DNA from: Amoebidium appalachense
Taxonomy: Eukaryota > Ichthyosporea
DNA: 64,000 nucleotides
Assembly (NCBI GenBank): GCA_963693365.1
Contig: CAVNZM010000006.1
Coordinates: forward strand, 11,532,001 to 11,596,000
Direction: 5' to 3'
Part shown: positions 31,088 through 46,016 of the stretch, piece by piece
Layout: every line of letters begins with the position of its first letter
How positions within the stretch are numbered: position 1 is the first letter of the stretch
Program-made: the position numbers and the translations under genes
The notes under the pieces: generated by a model
What the model saw: the letters and a program-made list of their open reading frames with translations, nothing else
What the model was told of the DNA's origin: nothing
The model's database searches: none

Positions 31088-31804
31088 ATGCCGCCCACCA
31101 AGTGTATGCACGGCGTTGTGCGGCGCAAGTGCACGGAGTGCGGAGGCGGACGGCTGTGTGCGCACGGGGTGGCGCAGAACAGCTGCCCCGAGTGCGGCGA
31201 CAGCTTCACGTGCGTGCACGGCAAGGTGCGGCGCCAGTGCCGCGACTGCAAGGGCAGCGCCTTCTGCGAGCACAACCGCCGCCGCACGCGCTGCATGGTG
31301 TGTGGGGGCGGCAGCCTTTGCCTGCACGGGCGGCGCAAGGAGCGCTGCAAGGACTGCGGGGGCAGCGCCTTCTGTGCGCACGAGAAGAGGAAGGACAAGT
31401 GCCCGGACTGCGCAGGCACCGTGCGCCAGTGCGAGCACGGAAAGCCCGAGACCCGCTGTGGCCGCTGCCGCCCACGCGGGCCCGCCCGGCCGGTGGACAC
31501 GACGTGCAGGCAGTGTGCAGGCACAGGGCGCTGCCCACACTGCGACGGGGTGGGCCACTGTGACGTACTGCTGCAGACACGCAAGTGCGCCGTGTGCCGC
31601 GCACACGCACGCGACAACTCGTACCTGCACACGGCAGACCCCTTCCCGTTCCTGGCCCTCAGCACCCTGCCGGCCCTCAGCCAACCCACCGGCGACGACT
31701 CTGGGCAGGAGGGCCTGCCGCCCCCCGTGTTCCACATGCAGGCCACCCCCCGCACGGTCAAGGTCAACAGGTTCTTGCTGTGGGAGAATGCTGGCATGTC
31801 GTGA
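31088..31804 (+). CDS. Intronless Cys/His repeat protein (C-x2-C..C-x-H units)
   Basis: A single 238-residue frame in an excellent context (GCCGGCACC ATG). The first 130 residues are six or seven units of about 18-19 residues on the plan C-x2-C-G-G-x3-C-x-H-G-x2-R-x2-C, for example CMHGVVRRKC, CTECGGGRLC, CKDCGGSAFC. The arrangement suggests one metal ion per unit. A C-x2-C cluster rich in Gly (CRQCAGTGRCPHC) follows, then a non-repetitive C-terminus with no cysteines. Repeats of this CEHGR..CKECGG type are known from many protists and some large DNA viruses as proteins of unassigned function. There is no signal peptide or membrane segment, so it is probably intracellular. It is the only intronless gene in the window. 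Possible AATAAA at about 32210. Confidence 0.75.
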   Translation: MPPTKCMHGVVRRKCTECGGGRLCAHGVAQNSCPECGDSFTCVHGKVRRQCRDCKGSAFCEHNRRRTRCMVCGGGSLCLHGRRKERCKDCGGSAFCAHEKRKDKCPDCAGTVRQCEHGKPETRCGRCRPRGPARPVDTTCRQCAGTGRCPHCDGVGHCDVLLQTRKCAVCRAHARDNSYLHTADPFPFLALSTLPALSQPTGDDSGQEGLPPPVFHMQATPRTVKVNRFLLWENAGMS

Positions 31805-32718
31805 AGCACACGGCCACGTGCACACACACACAGGGTTGCCGCACGAACACACTTGCAGGGAGCCAAGCACTTGCGCACATACACTCGCACAAATGTCTCG
31901 TCTCTTTAACTTTGTTTAAGGACTGAACACTTGGGAGCCTTAGAAGCCGAGTAAATATTACACATTTTTGAAACTCGTGCAAGTGATTTGATCATAGCAC
32001 ATTCATATATACCTATTCATAGGATTTAGATACACACTTTGTTTTTAAACCTAGACACAGGTCTGGACAGTAGCGATATAGACTCCTTGAAACCATTGGT
32101 TCCTTATTTGGGCATAAAGGTGTTGGGTGGGTGGGGAAACCCGTATGGGGGAATCTGGTCTTTTCCGGGTGTAAAAGTCTGTTGGTTTATGGTTGGTTTT
32201 AGTGCACCAAATAAACAAAGGTATGGAATTATTTAATCGTGTCTCTGGCACACAGACAGGCACCCCCCCCCCCCCCCCCCCCCCCCTCCCCCGCAGTCCA
32301 CCTGTGCACAGGTGTGTGTGTACGTGCCTGTTGAGGTGGCACGGGCTTCTTCCTCTTTGACTTCCCCCCCCCCCCCCCCCCCCCTCACACACACTTTAAG
32401 GAGGACAAAACCATGGATTTCATCGTCCCTGCCATGCTCTGATTGGCCTAAACGTATCACCAACTGACCAATAGCATTGCGCGCAGCAATTATGAATAAC
32501 CAAAAAGGTTAGAAATGATATAGGGGTTTACGCTGTTTACTCGAGGCAAAGAGAACCAGTCTCAGGTATGGGGGGGGGGGGGTTTGCTCGGAATATCCCC
32601 TCAGCGGTATATCATGATCACGTACATAGATGTCGGGTGGTGACTATATATCAGGGTTTACTTTCTCTACGAGACACCATAAAGACTACAAGGAGAAATC
32701 AATTAGTTGGGGTTCCCC

Positions 32719-32758
<40 letters not shown>

Positions 32759-32790
32759 GGGCTCCCCTCGGGACACTCGGTATCAGCTGG

Positions 32791-32826
<36 letters not shown>

Positions 32827-34272
32827 AAAAGGCAGCGTTGTGCCGCTTTGATTTTAATCGAGGCACGAAAGAGCATCTACAATATGATTGGCTAAGAGCT
32901 TGCGTCATCAGTCTCCCAAAACTTTTATGTTTGCCTGGCCAGTGGCACTCGTGCCGCCGATGTGTATCAAACATTTTCTGAATTTCGATATTAGGAAATT
33001 TTAGCCATGTAAATTTAGGTTACAAATATATAACTCTACATAAGTATTTAGGATCATTGGGGATTGAAATTCTAACGATATATTGTGCAACTGTTACCCC
33101 GTTACAAAATCAAATGTCCCGAACGGCTGGTTACGCCATTACGATACGCCCCACAGTTGAAGATCTGAGGGGAATCACATGTGGTTCATCATATGATAAA
33201 TCACACCAGGCGAGCGATATCGATGGATTTTTTCTATATACTATTTTCTAATGTTCCCTCTTTTCAATGACTCTTCATTTTTATTTTCTTTTTCCCTAAA
33301 TATCCCCTTTAAGAATATAATAGCTCGAGTAAAAAGTTTTTATAATACGTAATCTCCACTATGAAATGTACTATGTATAAACGTACCGGATTTGGTGCAG
33401 TTGGTTTTTCGGTCGCTGACGCCGAACCAACTGAGTTATAATTTTTCTGTACTGAGGGTTTCAAGAAAACACTATTTACATAATTATCATGCAAAATTTA
33501 TGTCTTTAGCGGATAGTTGTGCTACCTTACAAGGTTCGATGTAACCCTGTTTTTCATACGAGTTTGGCCCGGAGACTGATCGCCGCAATTCCATGATTCC
33601 AGCTACCTTAAAGGTGAACCTTTAAAGAAGACGAATGGTAGCCATGCCAACTGTCCGGCGAATCCGACGTGTGTTCGAGTCCATCTCCCCGGTTTGGCAG
33701 GTGTTTGCTTGTATTTGCCTTATACATCCAATTGATATATATATATACATATATACATATATGTGTTGTGTGTGTGTGTGTGTGTGTGTGCGTATACTAC
33801 CCCTCTCAACCCCCTCCTCCCCCCACCACCCCAAACACACACACACACACACACACACGTACCCACCTCCGACACACGTAAGCAAATACACCGTGCATGG
33901 ATCCGCAGCCATGACTTTCCAGTACGGTAAACAATCTGATGCCTTTCCCGACACGCACATTAATGCTTGTGAAGGGTGCTCTGGGACCTGCCGTCATAGC
34001 AATGCCTGCACAGATGCACACCACTGTAACGTGCATACATGCTAGCATACACAAGTCCATATGACACACACACGATGCCATGCCAGCACGTGTATTGTAT
34101 TGCCCTCACACACCCTTGACATGGCGGGCATTTCCTGCCTCTGCTGCCTTCTCTTACAGTGTGGTTGTCGTTTACATGAAATCTGGAGCATGACCAATCG
34201 ATCAGGTGAGTCTTCGAGGTGTCAGACAACGATGTTGGTCGTCGTTCACTCTTTTTTTTGTTTTTTTTATTT

Positions 34273-34337
34273 GGGGGGGGGGGGGGGGGGGGGGGAGGGG
34301 GGGGGGGGGGGAGGGGGGGGAGGGGGGGGGGGGGGGG
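34273..34337. repeat. Poly-G tract after a T-rich run
   Basis: About 60 G with scattered A, preceded by T-rich sequence (34251-34272) and followed at 34341 by CTCCGTAAGACACTCGGCAT and a GT/GC array. Confidence 0.9.
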
Positions 34338-34795
34338 AGACTCCGTAAGACACTCGGCATCAGAGTGTGTGCGCGTGCATGTGTGCACTGTGCGTGCTCG
34401 TGCGTGTGTGTGCTTGCATGCGTGTTCGTGTGTGCTTGTGCGTGTGTTTTTGTGCATGTGTGTGTGTGTGTTTGGGGGCGGGGCGGGAGGGGGGAGGCGA
34501 AACGGAGGGAAGGCAGGTGGTATTCTACGAGTGTTTGCATTCACACTGTTTTATTGGCCAATCATAGCGCTAGCTATATAGGTCACCACCACGGGGGTAA
34601 TAAGTATGCAACTAAAACCGTCACAGCCCCGTACGGTACATATGCATACCTGGCAGGCATTCAACCCTCTGCAGTATCGAACTAACGGTAGATATCCCAA
34701 CTCATTTAGAGCTCCAACTTGAAGCCGGGGGAGTCTGGAGGCCTATGTAGGGGGACTCGCGGTGGGTGGGTGGGTAAGTGGGTGGGTGGGTGGGT

Positions 34796-34796
<1 letters not shown>

Positions 34797-34827
<31 letters not shown>

Positions 34828-34881
34828 GGGGGGCTCGAGTGGTTGCCAATGGATGGGCCGCGAGGGAGGGGGCAGGGGCAA

Positions 34882-34935
<54 letters not shown>
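34797..34935. repeat. Two long poly-G tracts
   Basis: About 30 G at 34797-34826 after GGGT repeats, then about 50 G at 34886-34935, followed by CTACCGTAAGACACTCGGCA. Confidence 0.9.
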
Positions 34936-34936
<1 letters not shown>

Positions 34937-35496
34937 GGCTACCGTAAGACACTCGGCATCAGCTGGTGTGCGTACGTGTGTGCGTGCGGGGGGGTGTGGG
35001 CGTGTGATGTGTGTGTGCGTGGCTGCGTGGCTGCGTGGTTGGATGTACATGTGGGGGGGATAGTTTGAAATTCGGGGTTGTGTTTCTAAATGCGACCCAT
35101 ACCTTAGTATTGTTGGCCCGGGCACTGTGGCTTTATGATTATAACCTACTCTGGTGTTTGGCACTGCCAGCCAGTGGCCGGTATATTTATCAGTGGCCCG
35201 GGCAAGTGGCCATGCATGTGTTAATCATATAAATCTGATGGCTCTGTGGCCCGAATAATATTACATACTGGCCCATGCCATGTCGGCACATACAGGGCAT
35301 GGATGCATTCATGCAGATGGTGCGGGTAACATATCGTGCTGAGAGGGGGTGGTATGAGCTGAAACTGTGGTGTGCACATAGGGTGGTGTAGAAAAGGTGT
35401 GCATGTGGTGGTGCTACGGAGCACGTGGTGATTGTGGTGTGAACGTAGGAACATGGTGTTATTTTAGAGACACTCGTACATGGTAGCCCATGCAGC

Positions 35497-36450
35497 CTAC
35501 GAGCCAATCACCATGGCCCCCACCAGCAACCACCCCATCCCCGCCATTGGCCCCCACAAACGTGCCGCACTTGCAGACCCCAGGTGATTTGGGGAGGTCG
35601 AGGGGTCGGCAGGGGGCAGGGGGTAGGGGGGTTTTGCCAGCAGGGGGATGGTGGCTGGGGCCGTGGGGGTGACGTTGACGTGGACGGTCCAGTCTGGCCC
35701 GTATGTCTCGGCCGCATACGGGCCGGACGGATACAGGGCCGACCCGACCCGGGAGGACAGCAGGGCCGTGCAGCTGGTGGTGCTCTGCAGGGCCACGTGC
35801 TGCCACGTGCCCTTTGCCACGTGGATGTGCCCCTGCAGCCCGCAGCCGTCCCGCTGCATGCGCTGGCGGTAGGCCGCGGCAAGACGGTCCATGGGCAGTG
35901 ACGTAACAGGCAGGCCCGACACATATGACGTCAGCAGACCAAGGCCATGGTCGGCCCAGGCCGTCAGCAGGGACACGTTTGTGCCGGCATAGGGGCCGAA
36001 GATGAGATTTGATTGGTGGAACATGTACGGGTCGGCCCGGTACTGCAGCCACAGCAACACCGCATTCTGCGCCTGCCTGCAGGGGAGGTGGGTTGGTTAG
36101 AGGCCAGGTGATTGGCTGAATGTCTATGTACTGGTTGGTTGGTCGGGTTTACACACGATTTTTTCGGTTGGCTGTCATTGAATTGCAACACACTTGTTGG
36201 TTGCACACACACACACACACTGAGTGGTTGGGTTTACTCTCACCAGCTCAATTTGTCGGCCACCTGTGTGGCCCATCCGCAGCTAAATGCCCTTTTATGT
36301 GTTTGGGAGAGAGGGGGAAAATGGTGCCCGGGGGGGGGGGAAAGGGGGGTGGGGGGAGGAGAGGGGGAGGGGGGCGGGGGGGGAAGGGGAGGGGGGGTCA
36401 TCATATTATGCAGCAAAGGGTTGGAAAGGGAAGAGAGGAGCGGGAAGGAG

Positions 36451-36481
<31 letters not shown>

Positions 36482-36602
36482 ATGATGCAGGCAAAGGCCA
36501 AAGGACGGGTGGGTGAGATTTTAAGAAGTGGAAGGACAAAGGGCTCGAGTGGAAGGAGTGTGTGGGGCACGGGGGCTGGTTTATAGCTTTTTTTTTTTTT
36601 TT

Positions 36603-36649
<47 letters not shown>

Positions 36650-37326
36650 GGACAGGGAACAGGGGGGGCGGGTGGGGAGGGTGGGTGGCGGGGGGAGGGG
36701 GGGGGCAGAGGGGGGGGGGGGGGGGGAGGAGAGGGCGCTATTAGTTCGCGTGTTAGGTCACATCCGGCAAGGGGAAGGGAAGGGCTAGGGAGGTGGCGCC
36801 GTGTTTTGTGTGTGTGTGTGTCTGTGGGTGTGGGAGGGGGGGAGGGGGGGAGGGGGGATTGCCCGAGTGCGTGTGGCTCCAAAGGGCGTACACAGCGCAG
36901 CGACAGAGAAGCACGAGGGCAGCAGGGGGGGAGGGGGGGGGGGGGGGGGGGGCTTGTGCCTGTCCATAGCCTCTTCAAAGGTGTAGTTGGTGCGGGTGCC
37001 ACAGGGCGGGCCTGGGCTGAATGTGCAGACCTGGTTTGTGTTGTACCAGCGCATGTAGAGGGGGGGTGTGTGCGTGCCAAAGGCCATGTTGGCTGCCTGG
37101 CGAGGTATTATGATGACGTCACTGACCCCGTACTCGGCATCGGTCATCATGATCCCGTGGTGGGGGGACACCTGGGGGGGGGGGGGGGGGGGGGGGGGGG
37201 TGGTAAAAAAGGCGACCGCGGTTTAGCTTTATGCTTGTAGGGCCTGGGCCAAGAGTTGATGGGTGGGCTGGACGGTTGGGTGTTGGGTGGTGGTGATGTT
37301 GTTTTTTAATTTTTTTTTTTTTTTTT

Positions 37327-37373
<47 letters not shown>

Positions 37374-38905
37374 AAAGAGGATACCAACGAGCCCCGGTGT
37401 TCACTAGGGATGGGTTCATTTGTACGCGTGTGAAGTGTTTGGGCCATGCGGAGAGAGAGGGTTGGGGGGGGGGGCATGCATGGGTGATAGGTGCTGCAGA
37501 GATCGGAGCCTTTGTTTCCCACACCACTACAGCATCATAGGGTACCATTGCGGGCTGTGGCCTATCCCACGTGTGCATCCAACCCTTGCATGCACTGTGT
37601 AGCTCTGGCACGCACCTTAGACACCAGCTCGGGCCGTGAGTTGTCCCCGACCACAGCGCGTATGCCCAGTGCATGCATGGTCGTGGTGGCTGCTGTGTTC
37701 TTGGGCACGGGCCTGCCGCCCATGCCCGGCACCCACAGGCTCATGTTGTAGCTGGCTGGCCGCAGGCCGCTGATCTCGGGGGTCACCAGCGACCCGGGGG
37801 AGTAGTTTGTGTCCATCAGCTCGGGGTGCGCCCCAAACAGCTGCCCGGGGGGGCTGGGCTGCTGCGCGGCAGGAATGATGGGATTCGGGTCGACGGGCAG
37901 CCCACGGGCCAGCAACTGGTTGGCCCGAATCTCAAAGTCGATTCTTTGGGCTGGGGTGCGGCAGGTGCTCTCCTTGCCGTTGCACTCTGTGGGGAACAGC
38001 CAGTCGAGTTGCTGGTGGGTCCATGTGTGGCTGACCCAGTAGAAGGCCCCTAGGTGGCTGTTGCTGGCAGCATTGAGGCCCTCATCAACAATGCCTGCGC
38101 CATGGTCAGTATGCGTCCATATCCCTCAAAAATGGGGGGGGGCGGGGGAGCCTCAGGGAGGGGAGGGGAGAGGGAGGGGGGGGGGGGGGGGGGGGGGGAA
38201 GGGGGGCCAGCAGAGCCTAAGCACAGCAATCAGAAGGGAGTGGAAAGGGGGGGGGGGAGGAGGAGGCTGGTGCGTGCATCAGTCATAGGAGGTGGTGGTT
38301 TAGGGGTCAAAGGGTGTATGTGTGTGTGTGTGTGCCGGGGGGGAGGGGGGGGGGGGGGGGGGGGGGTTTGCGACTTGATAAGCAGCTGGGAAGATGTGCA
38401 CTACGTGGGCATTCACAACACGTGCAACACACCCACTTAAGACTTAGACAGTGGCCCAGACAGACACCGGATAGACATGGGTTATCGTCAAGCAGGCACC
38501 TATGGCACTTGACACACTGCATGATATAAAGGTAGTTCACATTACCGGTTGACATTTTAGACACCTACACAAACACAGTGATGCATACACCGTATCTCCC
38601 TTATCCCCCTCCCCCCCCCCCCCCCCCTTCCCCCCTCCCCCCTCCCCTTCCCCCCCCCTTAAAAAAAAAAAAAAGACACGCATACATACTAACCGTGCAA
38701 TGCACATACAAAAGTTTGACTCGACATAAATGCAGGAGAAAGCATGCAAAGAGATCACAGGTGCACGAGTGTGCGTGCAAGTCAAGCACACACACAACAC
38801 ACCTGCACATGCGCACACAATACCCCATCAACGTTCAGAGACACCAAATAAACACATGCACACCACCTGTGGCACCATATACACACAGATCGACAGACAC
38901 ACGCG

Positions 38906-38965
<60 letters not shown>

Positions 38966-39666
38966 AGCACATGCACACGCACACGCACACGCGCACAGGC
39001 GAATGTGGGTGTACGAGCGTGCACACACACATGAACACACACAGACATGCACATACCCACGTGCATGTCGTGTGACCCGTGTGCACGCACACACCCACTC
39101 AAACATGCACACACACACACACGCACACATGCACACAAACATGCACACACACACACACGCACACATGCACACAAACATGCGCACACACACACCCACCCAA
39201 ACATGCACGCACACACGCACGCACACATGCACACAAACATGCGCACACACACCCCCACCCAAACATGCACGCACACACGCATGCACACATGCACACAAAC
39301 ATGCGCGCACACACACACCCAAACATGCACGCACACACGGACACACGGACACATGCACACAAACATGTTAATATGATATTGACTAGCACCTGTCCGCCTG
39401 TGTGCACCTGTTCCAGCCTGGATGTGACGTGCATTTAAGCACCTGCAGGTCTCTTCAACTCGCGTGCAATGACATGCGCCCCCCCCCTCCCCCCTCTCCC
39501 CCCCCCCCCCCCCCCCCCTCCTCCTTTTTTTTTTTTTGAGAGGAGGGAGGGAGGGGGAGGGAGGGGGTAAATGAAAGAACAGATGAGGAATGAATTAGAA
39601 AAGCAAAACAAAACAAAGAAACGGGAAACAATTGAAGCGGGTTCTAATGCTCAAGAAAACAGAAAA

Positions 39667-39729
<63 letters not shown>

Positions 39730-41141
39730 CGTGTGTGTGTGTGCACGTGTGTGTGTGTGTGCATGTGTGTGTGCGTGTGTGTGCGTGCGTGCGTGCATGC
39801 ATGCGAGGTGGGGGGGGGGGGGGGGGGGGGGGGGCAGAAACAGAGAAAACACATAAATGACATTATGCTATGCAAATTCAGACCGGCTGTGGTGCTTGAT
39901 TTTAGAAGCGACCTTTCCCTTACTAATGTGTTCCGAATCCCCCCCCCCCCCCCCCCCCCCCCTCCAATCCTCCCCCGTGCAGGTCTTCCCGGCTTACACT
40001 GCAGGGAATAGTAGAGCTTGCAGCAAGAGCTTACACTTGCATGATTCAATATCTGTGGAATTGAAACCGTTCGGACGATGAATTACCCAGTTACTGCAGC
40101 CCACATCACGCACACATGGTTTTCTTTGCCCGTCACAGCACACATGCAAGCACACACACCTGACACGTTTGAGCGGAATGCCGTGTGCCATGCGCCGTTG
40201 AATGCGGCCTCCAGCACTACCCTTGAGCCCTTGGCCAGTCCGTGCCTGCCTGCTGCCGTCTGCATCCACTGCACGGCCTGCTCCACGTCTGTCCCCGCCA
40301 TGCGCACAGTGCGCCCGTCGATCAGCCGGTTGGCCGCATACCAGTCGTCCACGTGCAGCCCCACCAGCAGTCTCCTCTGGCCCAGATACAGGCCACGTGT
40401 GACCCACTGGAACCACGTGTTTGCCAGCGCCAGCGACAGCATTGTGTATGTGCCATCCTGCACATAGTTGGGGCTGTCGGCCAGCGGGTGTGCACAGCCG
40501 TCACACAGGTCGTTTGCTGTGACGCTGAAGGCAAAGTGCATCTCCTGCGTGCCCACTGTTGTGTTTGCAACATAGGCCGCCACAGGCCCGCTGTCATTTG
40601 CCTGGCCGTCACTGCTGTAGCGCATGAAGACGTCCACAGGGGCATTGCCAGCCACGGCCAGGGGGGCAGCATACTGGGCCGGGTGGGCCACATCCCAGCT
40701 GCCGTGCACGTTCATGATGTCCCCGTAGGCTGCAGCCTGCTTGCTGTCAAACACAACTCTCTTCGGCCCGGCACCGTTCCATGCTGCGGGCACCACGCCA
40801 GTGTAAGGGCCCGAGGCAGCGGCAGTGCTGTGCAGCACGGCCATGCGCACATTGTAGGTGGCCGCATAGGCCCTGAGGGGCTGCAGGTTGCCACCCAGCA
40901 CACGGTCGCTGGTCAGCACGATGGCATGGTAGGCGCGTGTGCTCAGGTCCGGCATGCTGCTGGTGGCCTCATAGGGTGTGCCGTAGCCCTCCAGCACCAG
41001 CCGCGCCACCTGCATATCGTCAGCAGTGCCGTACACAAGCAGCGTGCGCAGGCCCAGCTCATACTCGTCTGGCGTCGTGGGGCTGCACACGCCCAGGCTG
41101 CATGCTGCAGCTAGCACGCAGGCCCACAGAAAACGGGCCAT
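35497..41141 (-). CDS. Agd3-like secreted polysaccharide deacetylase (CBM87/CE18 type)
   Basis: Four exons: 41141-40160, 38094-37616, 37171-36960, 36076-35497; 750 residues. The third intron starts with GC instead of GT (36959-36958), placed by phase and by similarity. An N-terminal signal peptide ([20 protein letters not shown]) leads into a beta-rich region matching the CBM87 part of Agd3. The deacetylase part has HVDDWY (about 263-268), [14 protein letters not shown] (345-358; metal-binding His350 and His354 with the Asp pair), [17 protein letters not shown] and [12 protein letters not shown] (571-582), in the family's order. Agd3 partly deacetylates galactosaminogalactan outside fungal cells; the substrate here is unknown. 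The last 20 residues are hydrophobic without a basic tail ([16 protein letters not shown]), which fits a GPI signal. Alternative: a deacetylase of a different amino-sugar polymer. Confidence 0.85.
36588..36730. repeat. T(n)G(n) tract and G-rich sequence
   Basis: T23 then about 36 G and a G-rich continuation, in an intron of the deacetylase gene. A second T(n)G(n) tract lies at about 37311-37371 and a G32 run at 37173-37200. Confidence 0.95.
38900..39366. repeat. CA-rich array with ACATGCACACAC higher-order units
   Basis: Pure CG and CA runs to 38962, then units of about 26-60 bases built from AAACATGCACACACAC, ending at about 39366. It lies in the first intron of the deacetylase gene. Confidence 0.95.
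39668..39834. repeat. (GT)n array followed by poly-G
   Basis: About 30 GT units, GTGC variants, then about 26 G. Confidence 0.95.
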
Positions 41142-43504
<2,363 letters not shown>

Positions 43505-45812
43505 TCACCGGGGATCCATTCCAGCCAAAACACGGCACATCTCCAGCTGAGTTTTGGGTGGTGCCTTCGTCAGCATGTCCGCCGCCTGCTGATTGGTTGG
43601 GATGTAGTCAAGACGGATGTCCCCGCGGGCCACATGCAGACGCACCAGGTGGTACTTCATTGCAATGTGTTTGGTCCGCGAGAAAAGTTCCGGATTCTGC
43701 GCAATCCGAATGCAGGCCTGGTTGTCTTCGTGCAGCACCACAGGGCCCTTGATGGTGATGGCAAAATCGGCCAATAGCATGCGCAGCCAGAGGGCCTCCT
43801 TGGTGGCGCGTGCGGCAGCGATGTACTCGCCCTCTGCGGTGGAGTCGGCAAGCAGGGACTGCAGCTTCGTGGCACCACCAGCCAGCACGAACAGGTCACA
43901 GGACGTAGAGCGACGGGTGTCCACACAGCTGCCCCAGTCAGCGTCGGAGTAGCCCTCCAAGGTGATTGGCTGGTCAGCGCCTACACGCCGAAAGGTGATG
44001 CCGTGGTTGATAGTCTCCTTGACGAAACGCAGCACTCGCTTGGCCGCCTGAAAATGGGCCGGGCCTGGGTTCTGCAGGAAACGAGCCAGCTGAGACACGG
44101 CGTAGACGATGTCGGGCCTGGTCCACGTTGCTAAGTACTGCAGGCTCCCCACCACTGATTGGTAGAGGGTCACAAGCTGCTGGTCGGGGGGGTTGGCCTG
44201 CGACAGCGCCTTGCTGAGACGGTCTGGTGTCATGGGGGTGTCGATGGGCTTGCAGTCCTCCATGCCAAACCGTTCGAGCACCTCCATGGCGTAGGCGGCC
44301 TGGTGCATTTTGACGCTGTTGTCCCCATAGAGCAGCTGTACCCCCAAGAATATGTCGGCCTGCTCCTTGTACTTGACGGTGAAAAACTGGCTGAGCTCCG
44401 TGCGCAGCTGATCGGCCATTCCATTGGTGGGGGTGGACACCAGCAGGTCGTCCACATGGGTGGTGATGTAGGTGTCGCCTTCTTCGCCGCGTCGCACAAA
44501 AAGGCAGGGGTCGCTTGCTGATTGGGTAAAACCCATAGCCACGAGTGCCTCAGTCAGAGTTTCGTGCCCGGCACGGGAGCTCTGCTTTAGCCCGTAGATG
44601 GCCTTGTTGAGTCGGCAGACCAAGTCTTCGTTGCCTTTCTCCACAAAAACCAGCAGGCTGCTCGATGTAGATCTCATCGGTGATGGGAGCAGACAGGAAT
44701 GCAGTCTCCACATCAAACTGGCTGAGGTGGTGTCCCCTTGCCGCCGCGACGGCGACTACCACACGTGTGGTGGCGGCGTGGGCGGTGGGGGAGAAAGTCT
44801 TGCCAAAATCTACGCCTGCACGTTGGGTGAAGCCCTTAGCCACATAGCGCGTCTTAAAATGAGAGATATAGCCATTAGGGTCGGTCTTGGTGTCAAATAC
44901 CCAACGGGTTTTAATTGCGCGCCGTCCGGCAGGAAGGTGGCAGAGCACCCACGTGTCGTTCTTGATCAGCGAATTGAATTCGGCCTGGGCTGCATTCCAC
45001 CAATCATCCGCCTGCGGTGAAGCCAATGCTTGGCGCATGGTCCCGGGGATGACCACCTCGGACCTGTGCAGCAGGGGCACGAAGGTGTTGCCTGCACTGC
45101 CCAGGGTGCTTGCGGGTAAAGCCGCCGCGTTGCACAGCGCACGTGCCTCGTACGTCGCGCCGCCGCCGTTGCCCTCATGCTTCTCGTTGTTGAAGATTGT
45201 CCCACGGCGTGTTGCCATTGGACGATGGTGGCTCGCAAGTGGGGCCTCATCCGTGAAGTGAACCCGTTTTGCAGGTGCCGTCACCTTGCTGGGGGTGTCT
45301 GCCAGAACACGTTTCAGCGATGGTTGGGGAGGACCGGTTTTGGCGTTGTTGCTTGCTGCCGCATTATCCCCATGCACACTGATATCAGCGGGTGAATCTG
45401 ATTGGCCGATACCGTCCACGAGGTCGAGCAGGTGTTGCAGCTCGGCAGGCTCCTGCTGATTGGCTGTGGTGTCGGTCTCAATCGCCACTATGCCCTGCCT
45501 GACCGACACATGGCCAGCACCCGGTAGGCCTTGCGCTGGGGGTCGTAGCCCACAAGCATGCCATACTCAGCACGGGGGCTGAGTTTGTCATTGCAGTCCT
45601 CCTTGGGCACATATGCGTAGACGCGGCAGCCAAAAGCGCGCAAGTGGGCCACAGAGGGCGACGACCATACAGGGCCTCATATGGGGTCATACCGAGGGTA
45701 CCTGAGTAGGGGCACAGGTTGCCGATGTAGACAGCGGTGCGCATAGTCTCGTGCCAATACTTGCAGGGCAGGTCGGGCACAGACAGCTGCAGCGCGCGGG
45801 TCGGGTATCATA
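43505..45812 (-). pseudogene. Ty1/copia retrotransposon remnant (integrase end, reverse transcriptase, RNase H)
   Basis: The conceptual copia polyprotein starts abruptly near 45812 in the integrase C-terminal part (KYWHETMRTAVYIGNL, TPYEALYGRRP, SVAHLRAFGCRVYAYVP), continues through the linker into reverse transcriptase (TRWVFDTK, RYVAKGFTQ, FDVETAFLSA, IYGLKQSSRA, THVDDLL) and ends with RNase H (YSDADWGS, STAEGEYIAA, LHEDNQACI, HYHL-type KYHLVR, ADMLTKA). Gag, protease and the integrase core are missing. The frame breaks at least three times: near 45655-45660 in a G run, near 45505-45512, and at the A5 run 44645-44649. The usual AWH of the reverse transcriptase thumb reads AGH. It is a 5'-truncated inactive copy. 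The intact stretch 43505-44662 reads through without stops, so decay may be recent. Confidence 0.9.
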
Positions 45813-45937
45813 ATGAGAGAACTGTGTTGCTTTCTGCTTATTCGTTTGCTGACTTACAACCAATCACGTGCATCACCCAGCCTCATGAGCACATGCTTGC
45901 CACGACTATGTCACCAGTTAACCCCCTCTCCCCCTCT

Positions 45938-45964
45938 CCACCCCCCCCCCCCCCCCCCCCCCCC

Positions 45965-46016
<52 letters not shown>

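Larger units (their letters stand above)
31805..35496. other. Gene-poor region, AT-rich at 32.0-33.6 kb
   Basis: No gene recognised. Contents: C runs at about 32263-32289 and 32365-32385, a T33 run at 32720-32753, (GT)n at about 32793-32821, a GC-poor stretch with only short frames, a possible hairpin at about 33397-33433 (CAGTTGG..CGG against CCG..CCAACTG), a tRNA-B-box-like word GTGTTCGAGTCC at about 33670, G runs at 34273-34337 and 34797-34935, and three copies of a motif around GACACTCGGCATCAG. Confidence 0.5.

Noticed and set aside
30896-31870. A 324-codon minus-strand frame opposite the Cys/His repeat gene
   Set aside because: The plus-strand frame has a regular metal-binding repeat and a good start context; the antisense frame is an Ala/Val-rich shadow.
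33600-33700. Possible tRNA gene because of GTGTTCGAGTCC
   Set aside because: No matching T-stem, anticodon arm or acceptor stem can be folded around it; at most it is a tRNA-derived repeat relic.
40242-41114. A 290-codon plus-strand frame opposite the deacetylase exon
   Set aside because: It is a shadow of the GC-rich coding exon on the other strand, which carries clear family motifs.
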